A DNA stretch of 64,000 nt from Buttiauxella massiliensis (GTDB taxonomy: Bacteria; Pseudomonadota; Gammaproteobacteria; Enterobacterales; Enterobacteriaceae), in NCBI RefSeq assembly GCF_902500225.1, contig NZ_LR722658.1, forward strand, positions 62,001-126,000, in the 5' to 3' direction. Positions 21,246 through 34,111 of the stretch are shown here, piece after piece. Numbering within the stretch: position 1 is the first letter of the stretch; every line of letters starts with the position of its first letter. The translations under genes were made by a program, and so were the position numbers. The notes under the pieces were generated by a model, which saw only the letters and a program-made list of their open reading frames with translations, made no database searches and was not told where the DNA came from.

Positions 21246-22145
21246 CTACAGGTTCAGTAACTTGTCTAAAGACGGCGCGAAATAATAACCACCCGTAACC
21301 GGTTTGGTAAAACGCAGCATCCCATCACGCTTGCCGTCGGTTTCGCCAAACATGCTCAACAACTGCTGCTCGATGTTATGCAAACGCGCGCAATAAGCGA
21401 TGAAATACAGGCCGTGTGCCCCGCTGGCAGTACCGTATGGCAGGCTCTGGCGCACAATCTTCAGGCCTTTGCCGTTTTCTTTTAAATCAACACGGGTCAG
21501 GTGAGATGTGTCCGGGCGCTCGTCACCGTCAATCTCTTCATTGGCTTCTTTGGTACGGCCAATGATCATCTCCTGCTCGTTAACGCTCATGCGGTTTAGC
21601 TGCTTGAGATTATGCTCCCAACGCTGCACGAACACGTAGCTACCACCTGCATCGATGCCATCATTAATGACCGCCACTTCACGGCGAGTCTCTTCGCCCT
21701 GCGGGTTTTCGGTGCCATCAATAAAGCCGCTCAGATCGCGATCTTCAACCCAACGGAAACCGTGGATTTCTTCTTCAATTTTCAGCGCGTCACCGAACGC
21801 CGCCAGTGCCGCCTGTGCCACAGAGAAATTCACGTCATGGCGCAGAGAAAGAATATGGATCATCACATCATGCTGCGTTGCTGGAGCAAGACCCTTGCCC
21901 AATGGAGCAAAGTTTTTCAACTCGGTCGCACCCACACCGCCGCTGAGATCACGCCATAGATCGTGACCAAACGCCACCACCGCGCCTAAGTTTGCGTCCG
22001 GGAATTTACCCTGCAACTCAGTTAGCGATTGATTAAAGATTTTGCAGCCCTGGCGAATAGCATCGAAATCGCCCTGAATACTCGCTTCCAGCCAAACGGC
22101 GGCGCGACAATGTTCTGGCAAAATGCCAGTTTGAACACGAGACAT
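21246..22145 (-). CDS. yfeX: Dye-decolourising-type heme peroxidase YfeX
   Basis: A 299-residue cytoplasmic DyP-type peroxidase that binds heme; activities on porphyrinogen and deferrochelatase-like roles have been proposed for E. coli YfeX. The GXXDG motif appears as [12 protein letters not shown] (about residues 142-153), the axial histidine region as [10 protein letters not shown], and the distal arginine region as [11 protein letters not shown]. The ATG at 22145 is preceded by AGGAGG and gives the E. coli length. ucpA and the mur genes that separate it from cysP in E. coli are missing. Confidence 0.95.
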   Translation of the reverse strand: MSRVQTGILPEHCRAAVWLEASIQGDFDAIRQGCKIFNQSLTELQGKFPDANLGAVVAFGHDLWRDLSGGVGATELKNFAPLGKGLAPATQHDVMIHILSLRHDVNFSVAQAALAAFGDALKIEEEIHGFRWVEDRDLSGFIDGTENPQGEETRREVAVINDGIDAGGSYVFVQRWEHNLKQLNRMSVNEQEMIIGRTKEANEEIDGDERPDTSHLTRVDLKENGKGLKIVRQSLPYGTASGAHGLYFIAYCARLHNIEQQLLSMFGETDGKRDGMLRFTKPVTGGYYFAPSLDKLLNL

Positions 22146-22154
22146 GAATCCTCC

Positions 22155-22183
22155 TAAAAAACACACGCCACTCTACGTGGCGT
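22155..22183 (-). terminator. Intrinsic terminator of yfeY
   Basis: On the minus strand the stem ACGCCAC-GTAGA-GTGGCGT is followed by GTGTTTTTT. It lies between yfeY and yfeX, just before the yfeX ribosome site. Confidence 0.8.
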
Positions 22184-22248
22184 TTATTCCCTTATGATAC
22201 CCAATTCCGGCAACACCTTCTTGAGAAGGCGCAAGGCCAGGCTAATTT

Positions 22249-22824
22249 TTATCGACGCCAGATAATTTTACTGATCTTCCAGGCTTTGAGCGTATCGTCA
22301 GACGGCATCAACTCCTGCCCTCCATGCCATTCACCGCTAAAAATGTAGCTGATGTGCTGGCTGTCTTTGGCCTTACACTCGACACCGTCACTATCATCTC
22401 CAGTCCCTTTGACACACGCGCCAAATGCTTTGTCGTACAGGTCGCTGAAGGCGGTGCCAATCTTCACGCCGCTATCAGTTTCGATGTCGCTATCCATAAC
22501 ATCAACGCGGCTTACTGTGCCTTTTTCGCCGTTGACGGCAACCATCACGGTTTTGTCATCCATCGCTTCATAGAAGCGAACAATCTCGCCGTTATCGGTT
22601 TTCATGCCGCTGCGTAAACGGTAGTTATCATTCAACGCGCTGCTGACGGCCTTTTCATCCATCGGCGTACTGGCATTTAGCTCCCCGACGCCCTTCTCGC
22701 TGACTTCAATTGACGAACCAAACCAGTTCCACGGATTTGCCGCAGACCAATTGACGGATGACAACGTCGAACAGCCTGCTAATACCAGCGGCAGCCCTAA
22801 TAACATCAGGCGCAGTTTTTTCAT
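22249..22824 (-). CDS. yfeY: YfeY lipoprotein (DUF1131)
   Basis: A 191-residue predicted lipoprotein. The signal peptide is MKKLRLMLLGLPLVLAGC, with the lipobox LAGC giving the acylated cysteine at residue 18. The mature part matches E. coli YfeY (VNWSAANPWNWFGSS, HISYIFSGEWHG, WKISKIIWRR). The function is unknown; E. coli yfeY is listed among sigma-E-responsive genes. The ATG at 22824 was chosen over an upstream in-frame extension because it produces the signal peptide. Confidence 0.93.
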   Translation of the reverse strand: MKKLRLMLLGLPLVLAGCSTLSSVNWSAANPWNWFGSSIEVSEKGVGELNASTPMDEKAVSSALNDNYRLRSGMKTDNGEIVRFYEAMDDKTVMVAVNGEKGTVSRVDVMDSDIETDSGVKIGTAFSDLYDKAFGACVKGTGDDSDGVECKAKDSQHISYIFSGEWHGGQELMPSDDTLKAWKISKIIWRR

Positions 22825-22888
22825 CAGAAATTCCTTTATTAAGCATGGATACGCGCTTTGGAGTGCAAACTTTCCCAAAAGTGCCCGG

Positions 22889-23335
22889 TTATTCACGATT
22901 GATAGTGAAGTAATCCCGTAAACGGCGGCTGGTACACAGCCACCAGAGGGCAAAAATATCGGCAACCAGCAGCGCTAAAGTGACGCCCGTCAGCACTTCG
23001 CCCTGCCAAAGCAATATGAGTTGCCAGGCCAAAACGACGAGCTGTGCGGCAATCAATATCCAGCGCCAGGCGGCCCATAATCGAGGGTATAAATGGCGGC
23101 GGCCGCTAATCATAAATGCCAGAGCCGCAGGAACGCCAGGCAATAGCCCGAACCAGAAATTGTCGCGGTCAGGATAGAAGACGCCAAGGATGGCATCACC
23201 CTGTTGACGGGACGCTGCCGCCAGCACCAGGACAAACCAGGTTCGCGCCTGTAAAAGAAGGGTACACCAGAACAAAAAAGGTGTTTTCAGATTACCGTGG
23301 GTATCGTAATCCGAAGGTGGATACAGCACAGGCAT
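22889..23335 (-). CDS. yfeZ: YfeZ inner membrane protein (DUF2919)
   Basis: A 148-residue protein with about four hydrophobic segments, of the DUF2919 family, with no known function. Its ATG shares one base with the ypeA stop (TAATG), so the two genes form a coupled pair. Confidence 0.92.
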   Translation of the reverse strand: MPVLYPPSDYDTHGNLKTPFLFWCTLLLQARTWFVLVLAAASRQQGDAILGVFYPDRDNFWFGLLPGVPAALAFMISGRRHLYPRLWAAWRWILIAAQLVVLAWQLILLWQGEVLTGVTLALLVADIFALWWLCTSRRLRDYFTINRE

Positions 23336-23760
23336 TAATATTCCTGGTCTTCAATCAATCGCTTGCCGAGTAGCATCACATCTTGCTGCTCATACTCGAG
23401 CCGCTCGTACATGCCAATCACAAGGTCGTTTTCTTCACGCACCATGATTTGAATTTTTGGGCAACCGCGTGCGATTAGCTTCTTTTCCAGTCGGCTAAGT
23501 AGCGCATTAGCAATGCCGCGACCACGATATTCCGGGTGCACGCCAAGGTAATAAGCTGAGCCACGGTGGCCGTCGTAACCGCCCATCAGCGAGCCTACGA
23601 CTTCGCCGCCCACTTCTGCCACTAAGAACAGATCCGCGTCATGATTGAGTTTGCGTTCAATGTCCATCTCAGGATCGTTCCATGGACGCAGTAAGTCGCA
23701 ACGTTCCCAAAGCGTAATGACTTCTTCGAAATCATCCTGGCGAAAAACACGTATTTCCAT
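23335..23760 (-). CDS. ypeA: YpeA, GNAT-family acetyltransferase
   Basis: A 141-residue GNAT-fold acetyltransferase. The acetyl-CoA loop is [20 protein letters not shown] (about residues 78-97), followed by GCPKIQIMV and MYERLEYE. The substrate is unknown. AGGTGG precedes the ATG at 23760. It is divergent from amiA, with about 200 bases between them. Confidence 0.94.
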   Translation of the reverse strand: MEIRVFRQDDFEEVITLWERCDLLRPWNDPEMDIERKLNHDADLFLVAEVGGEVVGSLMGGYDGHRGSAYYLGVHPEYRGRGIANALLSRLEKKLIARGCPKIQIMVREENDLVIGMYERLEYEQQDVMLLGKRLIEDQEY

Positions 23761-23966
23761 GGTATTAGCCACCTGAAAGTCTAAAACAGTGATTATGGCG
23801 TTAAGTTTCTGTTTAGCCAATATCTGCCGCAAAACGAGGCAAAAAATGACATACTAGCCACTCATTCATTTTTGGTAATGAAAATCCCAGAAATGCTTGT
23901 CGTTTACCCTTTGCCGATACGCTATAAATGCCTATCTGCAATTTTAAAGATAAAAATATTAGCCGC

Positions 23967-25750
<1,784 letters not shown>

Positions 25751-25751
25751 A

Positions 25752-28031
25752 TCACAGCGGAACGGTCTGCGCCTCAACCACTGCCAGCGCCACCATATTC
25801 ACAATACGACGAACAGACGCAATCGGTGTTAACACATGCACCGGTTTTGCCACGCCCATCAATACTGGCCCGACTGTCACCCCTTCGGAACTGGAAACAC
25901 GTAACAAGTTGTAGCTAATGCGTGCCGCTTCGACGTTTGGCATGATCAAGATATTTGCAGAACCTTTCAGTGGGCTGTCAGGCATACGCTCGTTACGAAT
26001 GCTTTCCACCAGCGCCGCATCACCATGCATTTCACCGTCAATTTCCAGCTCTGGTGCACGTTCGCGTACCATCTCCAGCGTTTTACGCATCTTGCATGCC
26101 GCTTTCGAATCGGAGGAACCATAGTTGGAATGCGACAACAACGCGACTTTTGGCTCGATACCAAAGCGACGCACAGTTTCCGCAGCTAACAAGGTTATTT
26201 CTGTCAGCTCTTCCGGCGACGGATCGTCATTCACATAGGTATCAGCAATGAAGGTGTTACCGCTTGGCAACAACAGCGCATTCATTGCCCCAGCCGCTTT
26301 CACGCCTTCACGATACCCGAACAACTTTTCCACTACGGAGAAGTGCTCGTGATACTCACCGATGGTACCGCAAATCATGGCATCCGCTTCACCACGGTGC
26401 ACCATAATTGCACCGATCACCGTGGTGTTGCTGATCACGGCACGTTGCGCCTGCTCTTGCGTAATACCACGGCGTTTCATGATGTTGTAGTACTCATTCC
26501 AGTACTCTTTGAAACGCGGATCGGATTCGTTATTCACGATCTCAAAATCGCGCCCGGCTTGCATTTGCAGGCCGAGTTTCTTCAGGCGCATTTCGATAAC
26601 CGCCGGGCGACCAATCAGAATCGGTTTCGCCAAACCAAGTGTAATCAGCTCCTGAGTCGCATGTAGCACACGCGCCTCTTCACCTTCCGTCAGCACCACA
26701 CGTTTTGGATCTTTGCGGGCCTGGGAGAAGATTGGCTTCATAAACAGGTTCGTTTTGTAGACGAACTCGGTCAGTTTTTCGCGATAAGCGTCGAAATCCT
26801 GAATCGGACGCGTTGCCACACCGGTTTCCATTGCCGCTTTCGCCACAGCTGGTGCGATTTGCACGATCAGACGCGGGTCGAATGGTTTTGGAATCAGGTA
26901 ATCAGGGCCGAAAGTCAGCTCTTCTTCGCCGTAGGCGGAAGCCACAACATCGCTCTGCTCGGCGTGAGCCAGTTCGGCAATCGCGTGAACCGCAGCCAGT
27001 TTCATCTCTTCGTTAATCGCCGTTGCGCCAACATCCAGCGCGCCGCGGAAGATGAACGGGAAGCACAGCACGTTGTTAACCTGGTTAGGGAAGTCAGAAC
27101 GACCGGTGCAGATAATTGCATCCGGGCGCACTTCTTTTGCCAGCGGAGGCAGAATTTCCGGCTCAGGGTTTGCCAGCGCAAGAATCAGGGGCGCTCGCGC
27201 CATCTTCTTGACCATTTCCTGGCTCATGGCTTTCGGGCCAGAACAGCCGAGGAAAATATCCGCGCCTTCAATCACTTCGTCGAGCGTGCGCTTACCGTTA
27301 TCTTCCACCGCGTAAGCCGCTTTGGTTTCAGCCATGTTCTCTTCACGGCCCTTGTAGATAACGCCTTTCGAATCGCACACAACGATGTTGTGTTTCTGGA
27401 TGCCCAGTTGTACCAGCAGGTTCATACAGGCGATAGCCGATGCGCCCGCGCCAGAAACCACTAAACGCACATCAGAGATATTCTTCTCAACTACACGCAG
27501 GCCGTTAAGCACCGCCGCAGTACAGATGATGGCCGTACCATGCTGATCGTCATGGAACACAGGAATGTTCATGCGCTCGCGTAGTTTTTTCTCGATGTAG
27601 AAGCACTCTGGCGCTTTGATGTCTTCCAGGTTAATGCCGCCAAACGTTGGTTCAAGTGCAGCAATCACCTCAATCAGTTTGTCCGGGTCCATTTCATCGA
27701 TTTCGATATCGAAAACATCAATACCTGCAAATTTCTTAAATAGAACGCCCTTACCTTCCATCACTGGCTTGCCCGCCAGTGCGCCAATATTACCCAGACC
27801 CAGCACCGCGGTGCCGTTGGAAATCACGCCGACCAGGTTGCCACGCGCGGTGTATTTGTAAGCAGCAAGTGGGTCTTTTTCAATCTCAAGACAAGGTGCC
27901 GCAACGCCCGGAGAGTAGGCCAATGCTAAGTCACGCTGGGTCGCCAGCGGTTTGGTTGGCGAAACCTGAATTTTACCGGGGACTGGGAATTCATGAAAAT
28001 CGAGGGCACTTTGTCTTAGTTGTTCGTCCAT
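25752..28031 (-). CDS. maeB: NADP-dependent malic enzyme MaeB
   Basis: MaeB decarboxylates malate to pyruvate, making NADPH. The 759-residue protein, the same length as in E. coli, is a fusion: a malic enzyme domain (residues 1 to about 420; [34 protein letters not shown]) and a C-terminal phosphotransacetylase-like domain (from about 430; [34 protein letters not shown]) thought to be regulatory. It is divergent from talA; the 280 bases between hold both promoters, which I did not resolve. Confidence 0.97.
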   Translation of the reverse strand: MDEQLRQSALDFHEFPVPGKIQVSPTKPLATQRDLALAYSPGVAAPCLEIEKDPLAAYKYTARGNLVGVISNGTAVLGLGNIGALAGKPVMEGKGVLFKKFAGIDVFDIEIDEMDPDKLIEVIAALEPTFGGINLEDIKAPECFYIEKKLRERMNIPVFHDDQHGTAIICTAAVLNGLRVVEKNISDVRLVVSGAGASAIACMNLLVQLGIQKHNIVVCDSKGVIYKGREENMAETKAAYAVEDNGKRTLDEVIEGADIFLGCSGPKAMSQEMVKKMARAPLILALANPEPEILPPLAKEVRPDAIICTGRSDFPNQVNNVLCFPFIFRGALDVGATAINEEMKLAAVHAIAELAHAEQSDVVASAYGEEELTFGPDYLIPKPFDPRLIVQIAPAVAKAAMETGVATRPIQDFDAYREKLTEFVYKTNLFMKPIFSQARKDPKRVVLTEGEEARVLHATQELITLGLAKPILIGRPAVIEMRLKKLGLQMQAGRDFEIVNNESDPRFKEYWNEYYNIMKRRGITQEQAQRAVISNTTVIGAIMVHRGEADAMICGTIGEYHEHFSVVEKLFGYREGVKAAGAMNALLLPSGNTFIADTYVNDDPSPEELTEITLLAAETVRRFGIEPKVALLSHSNYGSSDSKAACKMRKTLEMVRERAPELEIDGEMHGDAALVESIRNERMPDSPLKGSANILIMPNVEAARISYNLLRVSSSEGVTVGPVLMGVAKPVHVLTPIASVRRIVNMVALAVVEAQTVPL

Positions 28032-28311
28032 TTCTTCGTTCCTTTTTTATCACTCTCAAGGGTCGTAAGGTCACGTTAAGATCGCTTTAGGGCCACGTAG
28101 TATCACGCTTGCGCGCGTTCTAAACTTTGAACATCGCCATACTATCAGCAACGTCTTGCAAAAATGTTAGAAAATCAGAGCCATTATGTTACCTGGCATT
28201 AACAACAATGCCATGCCTATCTGCTATGCTTTTTAGTTATGCCAACGATGAACTTTCATCGCGAGTGACATGGAACACTCAAATTAGACTTTGCATTTCA
28301 AGGAGATAGTC

Positions 28312-29262
28312 ATGAATCAGTTAGATAGCATCAAGAAATTTACCACCGTTGTTGCAGACAGCGGTGATATTGAATCTATCCGCAATTACCAGCCTATCGA
28401 TGCGACGACCAACCCCTCGCTATTACTGAAGGCAGCAGGTTTAGCGCACTATCAAACGCTCATTGATGATGCCATTGCTTACGGTAAACAACGCGGCGAC
28501 ACGCGAGAAGCCCAGGTCGCTCAAGCCTGTGACAAACTTGCGGTCAATTTCGGTGCGGAAATTCTGAAAAGCATTCCTGGACGCGTCTCAACAGAAGTGG
28601 ACGCCCGTCTCTCGTTTGATAAAGAAAAAAGCATAGCGAAAGCCCGCCATTTGATCGCTCTTTATGAAGAGCTGGGCATTGATAAGTCGCGAGTTCTTAT
28701 CAAGCTTGCTTCAACCTGGGAAGGTATTCGTGCCGCCGAAGAACTGCAAAAAGAGGGTATCGATTGTAACCTGACGCTGCTGTTCTCTTTTGCTCAGGCA
28801 CGAGCCTGTGCGGAAGCTGGCGTGTTCCTGATCTCACCGTTCGTCGGGCGTATCTACGACTGGTATCAGGCCCGCAAACCGATGGACCCGTATGTGGTTG
28901 AAGAAGATCCGGGCGTCAAATCGGTGCGCAATATCTATGATTACTTTAAGCAGCACAACTACAGCACCATCGTGATGGGCGCGAGCTTCCGCCGCACCGA
29001 ACAGATTCTTGCGCTGGTAGGCTGTGATCGCCTGACTATCGCCCCTAACCTGCTGCAACAGTTGCAGGAAAGCGAAGAGCCGGTGGTTCGCAAACTAGTG
29101 CCGCTGTCACAGGGCTTCCGCCGTCCGGAACCGATTAGCGAAGCGGATTTCCGTTGGGAACATAACCAGGATCCAATGGCAGTAGAAAAACTGGCAGAAG
29201 GCATCCGCCTGTTCGCCATTGATCAACGAAAACTGGAAGATTTACTCGCCGCGAAACTTTGA
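28312..29262 (+). CDS. talA: Transaldolase A
   Basis: Transaldolase of the non-oxidative pentose phosphate pathway: transfers dihydroxyacetone from sedoheptulose-7-P to glyceraldehyde-3-P. The 316-residue protein has the Schiff-base lysine in [12 protein letters not shown] and [18 protein letters not shown]. The ATG at 28312 follows AAGGAG. talA-tktB is an operon, with 21 bases between; in E. coli this pair is RpoS-controlled. Confidence 0.97.
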   Translation: MNQLDSIKKFTTVVADSGDIESIRNYQPIDATTNPSLLLKAAGLAHYQTLIDDAIAYGKQRGDTREAQVAQACDKLAVNFGAEILKSIPGRVSTEVDARLSFDKEKSIAKARHLIALYEELGIDKSRVLIKLASTWEGIRAAEELQKEGIDCNLTLLFSFAQARACAEAGVFLISPFVGRIYDWYQARKPMDPYVVEEDPGVKSVRNIYDYFKQHNYSTIVMGASFRRTEQILALVGCDRLTIAPNLLQQLQESEEPVVRKLVPLSQGFRRPEPISEADFRWEHNQDPMAVEKLAEGIRLFAIDQRKLEDLLAAKL

Positions 29263-29283
29263 ACGACAACCACGGAGTGAAAC

Positions 29284-31281
29284 ATGTCATCTCGTAAAGA
29301 GCTTGCTAATGCCATTCGTGCCCTGAGTATGGACGCGGTACAAAAAGCGAATTCGGGCCACCCTGGCGCACCGATGGGGATGGCGGATATCGCCGAAGTG
29401 TTATGGAATGAATTCCTGCACCATAACCCGACGAACCCCACATGGGCTGACCGTGACCGCTTTATTCTCTCTAACGGCCACGCCTCGATGCTGCTATACA
29501 GCCTGTTGCATCTGAGCGGGTATGACTTGCCGATGGAAGAGTTAAAAAACTTCCGTCAGCTTCACTCCAAAACCCCCGGCCACCCGGAAATTGGTTATAC
29601 ACCCGGAGTTGAAACCACCACCGGGCCGCTTGGCCAGGGGTTAGCTAATGCGGTCGGCATGGCGATTGCTGAACGCACGTTAGGGGCGCAATTTAACCGT
29701 CCCGACCATGAAATTGTCGATCATTTTACCTACGTATTTATGGGGGATGGTTGCCTGATGGAAGGCATCTCTCATGAAGTTTGCTCGCTTGCTGGTACCC
29801 TCGGTCTTGGCAAGCTTATCGGCTTCTACGACCACAACGGCATCTCAATTGATGGTGAAACTAAAGGCTGGTTTACCGACGACACAGCAAAACGTTTTGA
29901 GGCTTATCACTGGCATGTGGTGCATGAAATTGATGGCCACGACCCGGAAGCAGTGAAGAAAGCGATTCAAGAAGCGCAAAGTGTGAAAGATAAACCGTCA
30001 CTGATTATCTGCCGCACCATCATTGGCTTTGGCTCGCCAAACAAAGCGGGCAAAGAAGAGGCCCATGGCGCGGCACTCGGCGAGCAGGAAGTGGCTCTCG
30101 CCCGTAAACAACTGGGCTGGAAATACCCTGCATTTGAAATCCCAAGAGACATTTACCAGGCCTGGGATGCCAGAGAAAAAGGCGAGCACGCAGAAACGGC
30201 GTGGAACGATAAGTTTGCCGCCTACGCTAAAGCTCACCCTGATCTCGCCGCTGAATTTAACCGCCGTATGCACGGTGAAATGCCGGAGGATTGGCAGGAT
30301 CTCACTCAGCAGTACATTGAAAAATTGCAGGCCAACCCAGAGAAAATTGCCACCCGTAAGGCCTCACAAAACACGTTAAATGCCTATGGCCCAAGTCTGC
30401 CTGAATTGCTCGGCGGCTCGGCTGACTTAGCGCCAAGTAACCTGACCATCTGGAAAGAGTCTAAATCCATCAAAGAAGATCTCGCCGGGAATTATATTCA
30501 CTACGGCGTGCGCGAATTTGGTATGACGGCCATCGCCAATGGCATCGCCCATCACGGCGGATTTGTGCCCTATACCGCGACCTTCCTGATGTTTGTCGAA
30601 TATGCCCGTAACGCGGCGCGTATGGCAGCATTGATGAAAGCGCGTCAAATCATGGTCTATACACATGATTCTATCGGCCTTGGCGAAGACGGCCCTACAC
30701 ACCAGGCCGTGGAACAACTCGCCAGCCTGCGTATGACACCGAACTTCAGTACCTGGCGCCCGTGCGATCAGGTTGAAGCTGCTGTAGCCTGGAAAGCGGC
30801 AATCGAGCGACACAACGGCCCAACAGCGCTGATTCTTTCACGGCAGAACCTGGCGCAAATGGATCGTACTGCCGAACAGGTCAGCGCCATCAGCCGTGGC
30901 GGGTATATTCTGAAAGACAGCGGCGGTACGCCGGATGTGATTCTGATAGCCACAGGTTCGGAGATGGAAATCACTGTGCTGGCGGCAGATAAACTCACAG
31001 CCGAAGGCCACAAAGTACGCGTGGTTTCACTACCTTCTACCGACATTTTTGATGCTCAGGACGAAGAGTATCGCGAGTCAGTATTACCTTCAGATATTGC
31101 TGCACGTGTAGCGGTGGAGGCAGGTATTGCGGATTACTGGTACAAATATGTCGGCTTGAAAGGCGCGATTGTCGGCATGACGACTTACGGTGAATCGGCA
31201 CCTGCTGACAAGCTATTCCCGTTCTTTGGCTTTACCACCGAGAATGTGGTGGCGAAAGCGAAAAAGGTGATGGGCGTTTAA
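29284..31281 (+). CDS. tktB: Transketolase B
   Basis: Thiamine-diphosphate enzyme that moves two-carbon units in the pentose phosphate pathway. The 665-residue product has the TPP motif [13 protein letters not shown], followed by a conserved [12 protein letters not shown], the pyrimidine domain with [16 protein letters not shown] and the transketolase signature [17 protein letters not shown]. It is called tktB, not tktA, from linkage to talA. No separate terminator is seen; an ERIC element follows within 25 bases and may serve. Confidence 0.96.
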   Translation: MSSRKELANAIRALSMDAVQKANSGHPGAPMGMADIAEVLWNEFLHHNPTNPTWADRDRFILSNGHASMLLYSLLHLSGYDLPMEELKNFRQLHSKTPGHPEIGYTPGVETTTGPLGQGLANAVGMAIAERTLGAQFNRPDHEIVDHFTYVFMGDGCLMEGISHEVCSLAGTLGLGKLIGFYDHNGISIDGETKGWFTDDTAKRFEAYHWHVVHEIDGHDPEAVKKAIQEAQSVKDKPSLIICRTIIGFGSPNKAGKEEAHGAALGEQEVALARKQLGWKYPAFEIPRDIYQAWDAREKGEHAETAWNDKFAAYAKAHPDLAAEFNRRMHGEMPEDWQDLTQQYIEKLQANPEKIATRKASQNTLNAYGPSLPELLGGSADLAPSNLTIWKESKSIKEDLAGNYIHYGVREFGMTAIANGIAHHGGFVPYTATFLMFVEYARNAARMAALMKARQIMVYTHDSIGLGEDGPTHQAVEQLASLRMTPNFSTWRPCDQVEAAVAWKAAIERHNGPTALILSRQNLAQMDRTAEQVSAISRGGYILKDSGGTPDVILIATGSEMEITVLAADKLTAEGHKVRVVSLPSTDIFDAQDEEYRESVLPSDIAARVAVEAGIADYWYKYVGLKGAIVGMTTYGESAPADKLFPFFGFTTENVVAKAKKVMGV

Positions 31282-31303
31282 TCTTCTTAGAGAAAATTGA
31301 CGG

Positions 31304-31432
31304 TAATCCCCTAAATAATTCGAGTTGCAGAAAGGCGGCAAAGGAGTGAATCCCCAGGAGCTTACACAAGTAAGTGGCTGGGGTGAACGAAAGCAGCCAA
31401 CGCCTTTGCAGCTTGAAGTATGACGGGGATTA
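31304..31432. repeat. ERIC element 3, between tktB and ypfG
   Basis: About 129 bases with ends AATCCCCTAAATAATTCGAG...CTTGAAGTATGACGGGGATT and centre GAGCTTACACAAGTAAGTGG flanked by CCCCAG/CTGGGG. Its right end supplies the TAA stop of the convergent gene ypfG. Confidence 0.92.
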
Positions 31433-32473
31433 TTTGGTGACCCAGAGTGTGGGCCACGACGCATTTCCATTCCACGCATCACACGTCGGTTCCTCGGCAT
31501 AACGCACCAGGCGGAAGCGCTGCCCGTCAAAACGCCAACGCGTCGCCACGCCGCAATCGCCCACTCCACGCCCTTTGGCCAGCGTCGTCAGCTCTTTATT
31601 GGTTTCGTCATAACCCGCGTTCATCAGCTCAAGTTCGGTAGTTCCGCTTCCCGGTGTAAACGGCAGTTTTAAGCGAATCTGCCGGGCGGCAAAGGGCTTC
31701 TGGCGCGACACAACCCAGGCGAGATCCACCACGTTGTAAGCGCCCGCTTCACAACCGGTCATCAGCAAGGCTTTGTCATCACTGAGCGCAAACACACGTA
31801 CTTCGCGGCGAGCGGGATCGAGCGAACACTGGCTGTTGTTCATGCGCCAGGTGCCGTAATCGAGCAGGTCGCTGAGTTCTATTTGCGTGAGTGGCGTCGG
31901 GGTAGGGTTAGTCAGCGCGACTTCTTTAAGCGCTGGCGCTGGCGGCACGCTCAGCGGCGGATCGTCACCTTTCTTAATCCAGGCGGTTTCGCTCCCGACG
32001 CGCTGCTGTTGACTATCAATAAACAGCATTGAGGCTTTTAGGCCCGCAAGCGAAATATTTCCCTGCCCTTTCGCCAGCGTAATCGCATCGGCGTTGGCGA
32101 CTTTTTCGAGGAAAGTGTTAATCGCGTCGGCATCACTGGTTTTGAGATGGTGCGGTGTTTCCTGCCATTTCGCTAAGTCCAGCGTCAACGGTTCACCATC
32201 AACCAGCAGGCGTGGCGCAATTGGCGGCGCTTTAGGTTCTGCGATGGTCATATTACCGAAATCAATTCTCAGAGTTGCATCAGTACGCGCACCCGCACTG
32301 CGGGTCAGCGTCATGACTAATCCTTGATGCAGCCCAGTGTTACGGGCCGCACAAAAATTTTGGTTGTTGCAGGTAACTTGCCAGTCGGAGAAAGACTTTT
32401 GTGCAGGTGCCGCGAAAACAGAGCTCGCTATAAAGAATAAAAAGAGAAACAGCGACGTAATCCGGAGACCCAT
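31430..32473 (-). CDS. ypfG: YpfG, DUF1176 exported protein
   Basis: A 347-residue exported protein. The signal peptide is MGLRITSLFLFLFFIASSVFA with cleavage before APAQKS. The mature part has the DUF1176 cysteine pattern (CNNQNFCAARN, MTGCEAGAYN, GDCGVATRW, EEPTCDAW), suggesting disulfides in the periplasm. The function is unknown. The ATG at 32473 was chosen because it starts the signal peptide; longer frames run into ERIC element 4. Its stop codon lies inside ERIC element 3. Confidence 0.88.
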   Translation of the reverse strand: MGLRITSLFLFLFFIASSVFAAPAQKSFSDWQVTCNNQNFCAARNTGLHQGLVMTLTRSAGARTDATLRIDFGNMTIAEPKAPPIAPRLLVDGEPLTLDLAKWQETPHHLKTSDADAINTFLEKVANADAITLAKGQGNISLAGLKASMLFIDSQQQRVGSETAWIKKGDDPPLSVPPAPALKEVALTNPTPTPLTQIELSDLLDYGTWRMNNSQCSLDPARREVRVFALSDDKALLMTGCEAGAYNVVDLAWVVSRQKPFAARQIRLKLPFTPGSGTTELELMNAGYDETNKELTTLAKGRGVGDCGVATRWRFDGQRFRLVRYAEEPTCDAWNGNASWPTLWVTK

Positions 32474-32513
32474 TGGCGACACATACCCTGATAAGACGAA
32501 GACATAAGCTAAC

Positions 32514-32642
32514 GTATACCCAAAATAATTCGAGTTGCGTCGCGGCGGCAAGGGAGCGAGTCCCAGGGAGCTTACATAAGTAAGTGACCTGGGGGAGGTC
32601 ACGCAGCCAACAAAGAGGCAACTTGAAGTATGACGGATATAC
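32514..32642. repeat. ERIC element 4, between ypfG and nudK
   Basis: About 129 bases with ends GTATACCCAAAATAATTCGAG...ACTTGAAGTATGACGGATATAC and centre GAGCTTACATAAGTAAGTGA. It has the same orientation as element 3. It lies 40 bases upstream of the ypfG start, so it may be in the ypfG leader or behind its promoter. Confidence 0.92.
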
Positions 32643-32721
32643 AAAATGTGGCGATATCTTCGTCTGGTTAACGTTTACGCTCAATCGGATTTGTCGGATA
32701 GCGTTATGCCCTCAAACGCCT

Positions 32722-33297
32722 TTAGCCCATAATTCCGCGCAGCTGCAACTGCTGTAACAGAATCACTGTTTTTCCGTCACGAATTTCACCTGTTGATACC
32801 ATTTCCAGTGCGCGGCTAAACGGCAATTCGAGCACGTCGATATCTTCATCATCAATGCCGCCACCGGCGTTTTCACGTTGGGCATCGCTGTATTCGGCCA
32901 TGTAAAAGTGAATCAGCTCCGTCACGCCGCCCGGCGACATATATAGCTCAAAGACTTTTTCGACTTCCCCTACTTCGTAGCCGGTTTCTTCGATAGCTTC
33001 TTTGCGGGCGCAAACTTCCGGTTCATCGGCATCCAGCAAACCGGCACAGGTTTCAATCAACATGCCGTCAGCATTACCGTTAACCCACGTAGCCACGCGG
33101 AACTGACGCGTCAGCACCACGGTGTTTTTATCGCGGTTATACAGCAGCATGGTTGCGCCGTTACCCCGGTCATAGACTTCACGTTTGTGGCGAATAGCTT
33201 CGGCTTCGTTACGGTATAGATCGTAGGTGATATTGCGCAGGATGAAGTAATTATCTGAGAGGACTTTATCTTTGATGACTTCGATTTTAATCGACAT
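32722..33297 (-). CDS. nudK: GDP-mannose hydrolase NudK
   Basis: NudK, a Nudix hydrolase, cleaves GDP-mannose to GMP and mannose-1-phosphate. The 191-residue protein, the E. coli length, has the Nudix box as a glycine, GLLDADEPE, then [14 protein letters not shown] (about residues 85-108). [10 protein letters not shown] and [12 protein letters not shown] are also conserved. It stands alone between two ERIC elements. Confidence 0.94.
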   Translation of the reverse strand: MSIKIEVIKDKVLSDNYFILRNITYDLYRNEAEAIRHKREVYDRGNGATMLLYNRDKNTVVLTRQFRVATWVNGNADGMLIETCAGLLDADEPEVCARKEAIEETGYEVGEVEKVFELYMSPGGVTELIHFYMAEYSDAQRENAGGGIDDEDIDVLELPFSRALEMVSTGEIRDGKTVILLQQLQLRGIMG

Positions 33298-33373
33298 ACC
33301 GTCTCCACAGTGAGTTAGGGGAGCCGATTATAATATTCCGCTAAATACTTTTTGTCTTCTGGTTATGAAACGA

Positions 33374-33502
33374 GATTACCCTAAATAATTCGAGGTGCAG
33401 GCAGGCGGCAAGGCCGTAAGTCCCCAGGAGCATAGATAACTATGTGACTGGGACGCACGGGTGCAGCCAACACACCTGCACCTCGAAGTATGACGGGTAA
33501 TC
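33374..33502. repeat. ERIC element 5, between nudK and napC
   Basis: About 129 bases with ends GATTACCCTAAATAATTCGAG...CTCGAAGTATGACGGGTAATC. The centre GAGCATAGATAACTATGTGA is the reverse complement of the centre of element 2. The right end overlaps the last two bases of the napC stop codon. Confidence 0.92.
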
Positions 33503-34103
33503 AAAAACCGTTTTTTACTTCACTCATGTCGGGCAACTTATGCGCAATCCCCTTGTGGCAATCCACGCAGGTTTGCCCATCTTTGACCGCTTTATCATGC
33601 ATCTTTGCCGCGACGGTTTTCTGCGCGGTGAAATCCATGAAATCAAAGTTATGACAGTTTCGGCACTCTTGCGAATTGTTGTTTTTCATTCGCCGCCACT
33701 CGTTTTGCGCCATCGCCAGGCGGTGGTCATCAAACTTTTGCGGCGTGTCGATTAAGCCAAACACTTTGGCATACAACTCTTTGCTGGCCTGAATTTTACG
33801 TAAAATTTTGGGCCCCCATTCGTGGGGAACGTGACAGTCCGGGCAGGTAGCCCGCACGCCGCTGCGGTTATTGTAGTGCACCGTCTGCATATATTCTTCG
33901 TAGACGTTGGCGCGCATTTCGTGGCAACCGATACAAAACTCTTCGCGGTTGGTCATCTCCATGCCGGTGTTAAAACCGCCCCAGAAAATAATCCCACCAG
34001 CGAAACCAATCAGGAGCAACGTGCCGAGCGCCAGGCGGCTCGGGCGACGCCACCACTGCCATATGCGGCGGATGATGCCGGGCTTACGGGTTGATTTATC
34101 CAT
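33501..34103 (-). CDS. napC: Membrane tetraheme cytochrome c NapC
   Basis: NapC takes electrons from the quinol pool and passes them to NapAB in the periplasm. The 200-residue protein has one N-terminal membrane anchor (about residues 22-45) and four CXXCH heme sites (CIGCH, CPDCH, CRNCH, CVDCH). It is the last gene of napFDABC. In an operon without napGH it is the only visible quinol dehydrogenase. In E. coli the ccm genes for cytochrome c maturation follow; here they do not. Confidence 0.97.
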   Translation of the reverse strand: MDKSTRKPGIIRRIWQWWRRPSRLALGTLLLIGFAGGIIFWGGFNTGMEMTNREEFCIGCHEMRANVYEEYMQTVHYNNRSGVRATCPDCHVPHEWGPKILRKIQASKELYAKVFGLIDTPQKFDDHRLAMAQNEWRRMKNNNSQECRNCHNFDFMDFTAQKTVAAKMHDKAVKDGQTCVDCHKGIAHKLPDMSEVKNGF

Positions 34104-34111
34104 AATGGCCT

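Noticed and set aside
32340-32684. Frames crossing ERIC element 4, including a 57-residue extension of ypfG
   Set aside because: The extension is ERIC-encoded; ypfG starts at 32473 with a proper signal peptide.
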